Shown here piece by piece: positions 34,798 to 38,865 of a stretch of DNA of 38,865 bases. Position 1 is the stretch's first letter, and the number at the start of each line of letters is the position of its first letter. The notes under the pieces are model-generated. The model made no database searches and was not told the origin of the DNA. It worked only from the letters and a program-made list of their open reading frames with translations. The position numbers and the translations under genes were made by a program. This DNA is from Spartobacteria bacterium (GTDB lineage Bacteria; Verrucomicrobiota; Kiritimatiellia; RZYC01). The stretch lies in the NCBI GenBank assembly GCA_009930475.1, contig RZYC01000036.1, positions 1 to 38,865 on the forward strand. Direction: 5' to 3'.

Positions 34798-34922
34798 AAA
34801 GAAACAAAACGTCCAAACATAAGTGCGCCGGCACGCTGCCAGGGGATATGGTCGACACCGTTGGCTCAACATTTCAGTCGCGCTGTTTCCTCTGCATTGG
34901 TGAAATTTGTTAGTTACGAATC

Positions 34923-35426
34923 ATGATTATTTTACTAAACGGATGTATTAATTCAGGAAAAACAACGGTGGCAGAATCGTTGGCTGGTCGGGCGATTGGG
35001 TTTGCTCATATTGAGGTTGATGCTCTGAGGGATTTTATTCGGTGGATGCCGCTGGAAGGAACCATCGAGCTCAATTTGAAAAATGCCATCGATGTGGCCA
35101 GAAATTTTCATAAAAAGAATATCCATTCTATCATTTCTTATCCATTGAGCATGAGTGATTTTGCATTCATCAGAGATTTACTGGTTGGCAGTCAAATCGA
35201 AGTTTATGCGATCACTCTTTATCCTGGAATCGACCGTTTGAAAACCAATCGAGGAACCCGCGAACTTTCCGAATGGGAATTGAACAGAATTGATGAATTG
35301 CATGCAATGGGAGTGACCAGACCCAGCTTTGGAACGCTCATTGATAATGCAGTGCAAACCGTCGATGAAACCGCTGACGAAGTCCTGAAAATCGTTCGAG
35401 ACAGAACGCCATCTTTCATCGTGTGA
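34923..35426 (+). CDS. Small P-loop NTPase, probably a kinase
   Basis: A 167-residue P-loop protein. Walker A is NGCINSGKTT at residues 6-15 (GxxxxGKT), with no second clear NTP motif; a basic lid is seen at LKTNRGTREL. The build resembles small nucleotide, shikimate or antibiotic kinases. The substrate is unknown. No Shine-Dalgarno sequence is obvious. Its 3' end overlaps a remnant of a transposase gene on the other strand, so the last residues (after about RTPSFIV) may come from an insertion junction. Its arginine codons are mixed, unlike the ABC genes upstream, so it is not clearly part of that transfer. Confidence 0.65.
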   Translation: MIILLNGCINSGKTTVAESLAGRAIGFAHIEVDALRDFIRWMPLEGTIELNLKNAIDVARNFHKKNIHSIISYPLSMSDFAFIRDLLVGSQIEVYAITLYPGIDRLKTNRGTRELSEWELNRIDELHAMGVTRPSFGTLIDNAVQTVDETADEVLKIVRDRTPSFIV

Positions 35427-35523
35427 TATTCTCACACACCGCTGAAACGGCTTCGCCATCCACCAGGTGCTTCAGTACTATTTCGGCTTTTTTTTCTTCT
35501 GTGTAGTGCCTTTTATTATTCAT
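35416..35523 (-). pseudogene. Remnant of an IS3-type transposase OrfA (N-terminal part)
   Basis: A 35-codon reading frame. It starts at an ATG with GGAG seven bases upstream and reads MNNKRHYTEEKKAEIVLKHL, then VDGEAVSAVCENITR. This matches the start of the helix-turn-helix OrfA of IS3-type elements, which normally continues for 60 or more residues through a second helix (CEEYGL-type) and the rest of the HTH. Here it stops inside that helix. It is a broken element and cannot transpose by itself. The junction lies in or near the end of the P-loop gene. The family assignment is by motif only. Confidence 0.6.
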
Positions 35524-35538
35524 TTTGGTCTCCATTGG

Positions 35539-35596
35539 CAGGAGTTCCAACCATTGGAACTTTTTTTAAAGAACGTTCCAATCATTGGAACTCCTG
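35539..35596. repeat. Composite inverted repeat built from two TTCCAA palindromes
   Basis: Two palindromes GTTCCAA-N3-TTGGAAC (35544-35560 and 35575-35591) face each other. They are extended so that 22-base arms, 35539-35560 and 35575-35596, are inverted copies of one another with two mismatches, around a 14-base centre. A run of seven T follows the first. It is the same family as the cluster at 44-135. It lies directly before the OrfA remnant and behind the split chemoreceptor. Confidence 0.85.
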
Positions 35597-35677
35597 ACAA
35601 AAAGGGTAATGGTCATGTAATACACCCCATTGCTCGTCGTGGCGCGACTGGGCGGTGATGAATATATACATGTGAAA

Positions 35678-35710
35678 AAAAAGCCGCAGGAGGAGGATCT
35701 ACGGCTTTTT
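35678..35710 (-). terminator. Terminator of the split chemoreceptor gene
   Basis: AAAAAGCCG (35678-35686) and CGGCTTTTT (35702-35710) form a 9-base stem around 15 bases. On the minus strand a T run follows. It lies 35 bases past the stop at 35745. Confidence 0.7.
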
Positions 35711-35744
35711 CGTTGTCGTTAGGGGAGGCATTTATCAGGAATAA

Positions 35745-37883
35745 CTAAAAACGGGTGACTGCCATACATGCTCCAAAATCTGCTGGTATTTCATCACTAT
35801 TTAAATCGAACTGCGCCACTTGCATAAGCAGTTTGGCCGCCTGACCTCTCAACTCTTCCGCTGCTGCTGCCGTTTCCTCGGTATTGGCTGTATTCTGCTG
35901 TGTGACCTGACTAATCTGAGACAGGCCCAGGTTGACCTGAGCAATACCGTTCGCCTGTTCATTAGAAGCCTGTGCAATATCACCGACTAGATCCGATGCC
36001 TCTGCAATGCTGTCCACGATTTTTTTGAAGGATGCTGAGGTTGTTTCAGCCATTTGCAGTCCATGACGAACCTTACCTGTTGAGGCATCAATCAGTTCTG
36101 CGGTCTCATGCGACGCCCTGGCACTGCGACCTGCAAGACTTCGTACTTCATCGGCCACCACAGCAAAGCCTTTACCGTAGGATCCGGCGCGGGCGGCTTC
36201 TACGGCGGCGTTCAACGCCAGTAGATTGGTCTGAAAGGCGATGTCGTCAATGACCTTAATGATTTTTGCAATCTGCTGGCTCGATGCGTTAATATCACTC
36301 ATGGCCGCAACCATATCCTGCATTTGACCGTTTCCTGTTTCCGCCGCATCGCGAGCACGATTGGCAAGCATGTTCGCATGAGAAGCATTTTTAGCGTTTA
36401 TTTTTGTCTGGGAGCCTATTTCCTCCAGAGAACTTGTAATTTCTTCTACAGCAGATGCTTGTTGGGTGGCTCCTTCCGAAAGCGACTGATTGGCATCCTT
36501 GATCTGATCGGCTCCTGAATTCACTTGATGCACGGTTGATGCCACCTGATTCAGTGCCTCGCTCAGGTTTTTCATCATAGCATTTACATTGTTTTTCAGG
36601 TCGGCCAGCTGGCCCTTGTACTGCCCTTTGACTTTTCCTGTTAAATCGTTATTTGCTGCTCCCTGCAGTACTCCGGCGGCTTCATTCAGCGGCATGACCA
36701 CATCATTCAGCATGTTGTTCATACCTTCTATCACGCGCAAATATTCACCCTGATGCTTTGACTGATCCGCCCGAACATCCAGTCGACCCTCCATGGCCGC
36801 ATGAGCCAGTGTCGCGGCATCCTCCACCAGACCGCCCACCGCATCAGCCGATCGTTCCAGAGCCTTAGCAATTTTATCAAACTGTTCAAACAGATCGTTT
36901 GTCTCTTCCGATGCAGGAGCAACGGTGGTATTCAATGCCAAATCACCCTGCGCCAGCTGTTCCAGATTTGTTATGACTTTCTCCACTTCGCCGCTTTGAT
37001 ATACCGCGCGGCGTTCTGCTTTTTCTATTGCCTGCTGCGCTTCAATAACACGTTTCTGTGCATCGCGGTTCAACGTTTTTATTTCTGTAATATCTTGCGC
37101 AACTTCAAGTGCTCCAACGACTCCTCCCTTGCCGTCATGCATCGGAATAGCGGTATATAATATGTCAATAGTTCTATCATCCAGCTGCACGGTCAATTCC
37201 TTGGTCGTCGCATCCTCCGAGGCCACCGTATTATCGCTATCGTCATCTGCCGTTTCGAATAGCGCATGACAAAGTTTGCCGGACATCTGGCCTTCCTGTA
37301 CGTCAAGCAATGCACTGCAAGCCTTGTTGGCAAACTGAATTTCGAATTCCTTGTTGATAAACATAACTGAGCTTGGCATGGCATCAATGACTGTCACTAA
37401 TTGTTTCAACGCATTATTAATGGCGTGTCCCAGATCGGCGTAAGCCCCTTTTTGCGCTGATACATCGGCCTGACTGCGCAAATACCCCTGAACAGCCTTC
37501 GATGCTACAGATTCGATATCATGAATCATATCGCGCAGGACGTTTACCATCTGCGCCAGAGCCTCCTGTATCTGTCCCACCTCATCGTTGGATCCAGCCG
37601 GAATGTCCATTTCGATATCACCGGCAGCCAGTCGACACATTCCGTCCTGTACGAACTGAATACGCCTGGCCAGATTGCCGGCAATGACATATCCGAAAAC
37701 CATTGCGATAAACACGCCGAGCACCACAGATATCAATACGATAGACGTTGTTTTGCTTACATTGGCCAATGCGGCGACCACTGTTTTATCTGCTGCCTGA
37801 TTGTTAATGTCCACCAGCGACGAAATGAGCTGATTAAGAACCGCAAAGGATTTCGCGTTTACCTGCAAAGATTGATGTGTCAT
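35745..37883 (-). CDS. Chemoreceptor, HAMP-PAS-HAMP-MCP part (downstream frame of a split gene)
   Basis: The C-terminal 712 residues of a large methyl-accepting chemotaxis protein. In order: a short periplasmic end, a membrane helix (TSIVLISVVLGVFIAMVFGYVI), HAMP (RRIQFVQDGMCRLAAGDIEM), and a PAS domain (VIDAMPSSVMFINKEFEIQFANKAC..., closing VGALEVAQDITEI). Two or more HAMP-like units follow (LAQGDLALNT and AMEGRLDVRADQ regions), then the signalling domain with tip NLLALNAAVEAARAG. The PAS may bind a cofactor or ligand in the cytoplasm. The ATG start at 37883 is an internal methionine. The frame continues upstream as KKKATLLVKE and belongs with the gene at 37834-38754, in another frame. See the indel site. 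Confidence 0.9.
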   Translation of the reverse strand: MTHQSLQVNAKSFAVLNQLISSLVDINNQAADKTVVAALANVSKTTSIVLISVVLGVFIAMVFGYVIAGNLARRIQFVQDGMCRLAAGDIEMDIPAGSNDEVGQIQEALAQMVNVLRDMIHDIESVASKAVQGYLRSQADVSAQKGAYADLGHAINNALKQLVTVIDAMPSSVMFINKEFEIQFANKACSALLDVQEGQMSGKLCHALFETADDDSDNTVASEDATTKELTVQLDDRTIDILYTAIPMHDGKGGVVGALEVAQDITEIKTLNRDAQKRVIEAQQAIEKAERRAVYQSGEVEKVITNLEQLAQGDLALNTTVAPASEETNDLFEQFDKIAKALERSADAVGGLVEDAATLAHAAMEGRLDVRADQSKHQGEYLRVIEGMNNMLNDVVMPLNEAAGVLQGAANNDLTGKVKGQYKGQLADLKNNVNAMMKNLSEALNQVASTVHQVNSGADQIKDANQSLSEGATQQASAVEEITSSLEEIGSQTKINAKNASHANMLANRARDAAETGNGQMQDMVAAMSDINASSQQIAKIIKVIDDIAFQTNLLALNAAVEAARAGSYGKGFAVVADEVRSLAGRSARASHETAELIDASTGKVRHGLQMAETTSASFKKIVDSIAEASDLVGDIAQASNEQANGIAQVNLGLSQISQVTQQNTANTEETAAAAEELRGQAAKLLMQVAQFDLNSDEIPADFGACMAVTRF

Positions 37884-38754
37884 TTCTTTTACCAGCAGGG
37901 TTGCTTTTTTCTTCCTCTATCACCATGGGCGTGAATTTTTTAGCCATGGCGATAAATTTGGAATCCTGTGCTTTCCAGTTATCCCATGCCTGCTTGAAAG
38001 CACTCCATATTTCTTCTCCTTCAGGGGTTTTCTGCTGCCCATCCAAGCGAGAAAAGTCAGACGCAATTTTAAAGCCGATCTTGGAATGCGATCCGAGCAG
38101 CTTATATCGTTCCTGCACCGTAAGATTTTGCGAAAGAAGGGCATTCTCAATAAAATGAATATGCGTCTGAGCCTCTCGTATATTGTACATGGCTTTCAAA
38201 TCATCAAGCTGCATGGGGTTTTCCTGTGCGCTAGCTTCATAGATTTCTAATAGCTTATTTACGAGTACGAGCGTCTGGTTGTAGTATTCAGGAATAACCT
38301 TTAGCGATTGATCCGAAAGGGCTTTGTAGGCTTCCCGATAAGCAAAGGTATGCTCCACATAGCTGTCATATTGCTTCGCCATCTCCACCAATGTTTTATC
38401 ATCGGCCCGCCATTTAGTTAGTGCCGCTTCTGCATCACGGAAAATCTGTTCCTCTTTGGAACTCTTCGGTCCGCGCTGGTATATCGCCCAGCCTTCATCG
38501 ATCCGTGTATATGCCGCCTGCATCGCTTTATACGCCGCCATACGCGCTTCGGTTCGTATGTCGCGGCTCAAAAGAAGGTTTTCCTGCCCGTCACATACGG
38601 ATTGCGCCTGAGAAACCATGAGAAGAGCCCGAACACTGGAAAGATAGTTGGTGCCGATTTCAGCGGCATCTCTGCCCACAGAACGAACCCCATCCCATCC
38701 CACAACGCCTACAACCGAAAGAATGACGGCGACGATTCCGAATGCACAAATCAA
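37834..38754 (-). CDS. Chemoreceptor, N-terminal sensor part (upstream frame of a split gene)
   Basis: The N-terminal part of the chemoreceptor: a membrane helix (ICAFGIVAVILSVVGVV) followed by a long, all-helical periplasmic region of the 4HB type (about residues 25-285). It ends in an out-of-frame tail KSNPAGKRNDTSIFAGKREILCGS, here given as pieces NPAGKRN and REILCGS. There is no second membrane helix or signalling domain in this frame, so alone it would be useless. The start is a TTG at 38754. Upstream codons in frame (GFRLKAK) look like a receptor N-terminus but meet a stop at 38788-38790, so the true start is uncertain and may be at a rare codon. With one base removed it joins the frame at 37883 to form a receptor of about 1000 residues. 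Confidence 0.8.
   Translation of the reverse strand: MICAFGIVAVILSVVGVVGWDGVRSVGRDAAEIGTNYLSSVRALLMVSQAQSVCDGQENLLLSRDIRTEARMAAYKAMQAAYTRIDEGWAIYQRGPKSSKEEQIFRDAEAALTKWRADDKTLVEMAKQYDSYVEHTFAYREAYKALSDQSLKVIPEYYNQTLVLVNKLLEIYEASAQENPMQLDDLKAMYNIREAQTHIHFIENALLSQNLTVQERYKLLGSHSKIGFKIASDFSRLDGQQKTPEGEEIWSAFKQAWDNWKAQDSKFIAMAKKFTPMVIEEEKSNPAGKRNDTSIFAGKREILCGS
37905..37910 (-). other. Probable one-base indel in an A6 run splitting the chemoreceptor
   Basis: On the minus strand a run of six A follows GAAG. With five A the two frames join as IEEEKATLLVKEMTHQSL, which fits a periplasmic helix running into the second membrane helix. Both frames are open across 37834-37916, so the indel must be in that interval, and the run is the likeliest spot. 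It may be a natural mutation, phase variation, transcriptional slippage or a sequencing error. Confidence 0.75.
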
Positions 38755-38865
38755 TTTTGCTTTTAACCTGAATCCGTGAGCTATCGATCAAGTACAGTGG
38801 ATGCATTGTGAACACACAAAATGAGATGCGCGATCAACCGCTATGTCATCGATTTAGTCGCTCAA

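Noticed and set aside
34798-34922. Integron-type attC site before the P-loop gene
   Set aside because: The stretch has a few short inverted elements but no paired consensus core sites (RYYYAAC and GTTRRRY) in the proper arrangement.
37905-37910. Programmed -1 ribosomal frameshifting on the A6 run of the split receptor
   Set aside because: The join needs a +1 (or -2) shift; the zero-frame heptamer is A AAA AGC and -1 would enter the third frame, not the signalling frame. A run-length indel is simpler.
1-38865. CRISPR arrays, tRNA and rRNA genes
   Set aside because: No regularly spaced direct repeats, cloverleaf-like sequences or rRNA blocks were noticed. This was by eye only; a covariance-model scan would be decisive.

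Overview
The window is about 38.9 kb of bacterial chromosome with moderate G+C, dense coding on both strands and no rRNA, tRNA or CRISPR array that I can recognise. The split glycine decarboxylase (gcvPA/gcvPB), two long Y1-type REP-associated transposases, secreted Ig-like proteins, and the frequent GTTCCAA-N3-TTGGAAC palindromes suggest a member of the PVC group, perhaps Kiritimatiellota or Lentisphaerota. That placement is an inference from gene content and was not tested by phylogeny. Two large chemoreceptors imply a motile or surface-sensing cell. FeoAB and split GcvP fit an anaerobe or facultative anaerobe.

Layout: (1) 1-138 palindrome cluster, then a Cache-type chemoreceptor (328-2541) and the DEAH helicase HrpA (2590-6450). 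(2) A first RAYT transposase (6544-7557), then gcvPA-gcvPB (7632-10435). (3) Ferrous iron uptake operon feoA-feoB plus a small Cys-rich membrane protein (10684-13290). (4) A nucleotidyltransferase-fold protein and two translationally coupled secreted proteins (13384-16986). (5) A leftward operon apt - secreted protein - GT2 glycosyltransferase - radical SAM protein (20918 to 16996) with overlapping genes. (6) A secreted acidic protein of unknown function (21191-22897), facing a leftward pair made of a membrane coiled-coil protein and a GyrI-like ligand-binding protein. (7) A leftward upp plus an unusual fold-type II PLP enzyme, ended by a clear terminator. (8) A rightward sulfur assimilation pair, metY-cysK. 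(9) A second RAYT, then a four-gene sugar/AI-2-type ABC importer (30135-34797) whose arginine codons are almost all AGA/AGG, unlike the rest of the window. (10) A small P-loop kinase-like protein, a remnant of an IS3-type transposase OrfA overlapping its 3' end, a large composite palindrome, and a leftward chemoreceptor gene split by an apparent one-base indel in an A6 run.

How the parts work together: metY and cysK both fix sulfide into amino acids. apt and upp are purine and pyrimidine salvage genes, each heading a leftward operon with unrelated partners. The feo genes form one iron-uptake unit. The ABC importer looks like a transferred module with its own sigma70-type promoter and a candidate operator. 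I found no complete, clearly new defence or mobile system. The best candidates for undescribed biology are the apt/secreted/GT2/radical-SAM operon, the coupled secreted pair, the divergent PLP enzyme, and the interspersed TTCCAA palindrome family.
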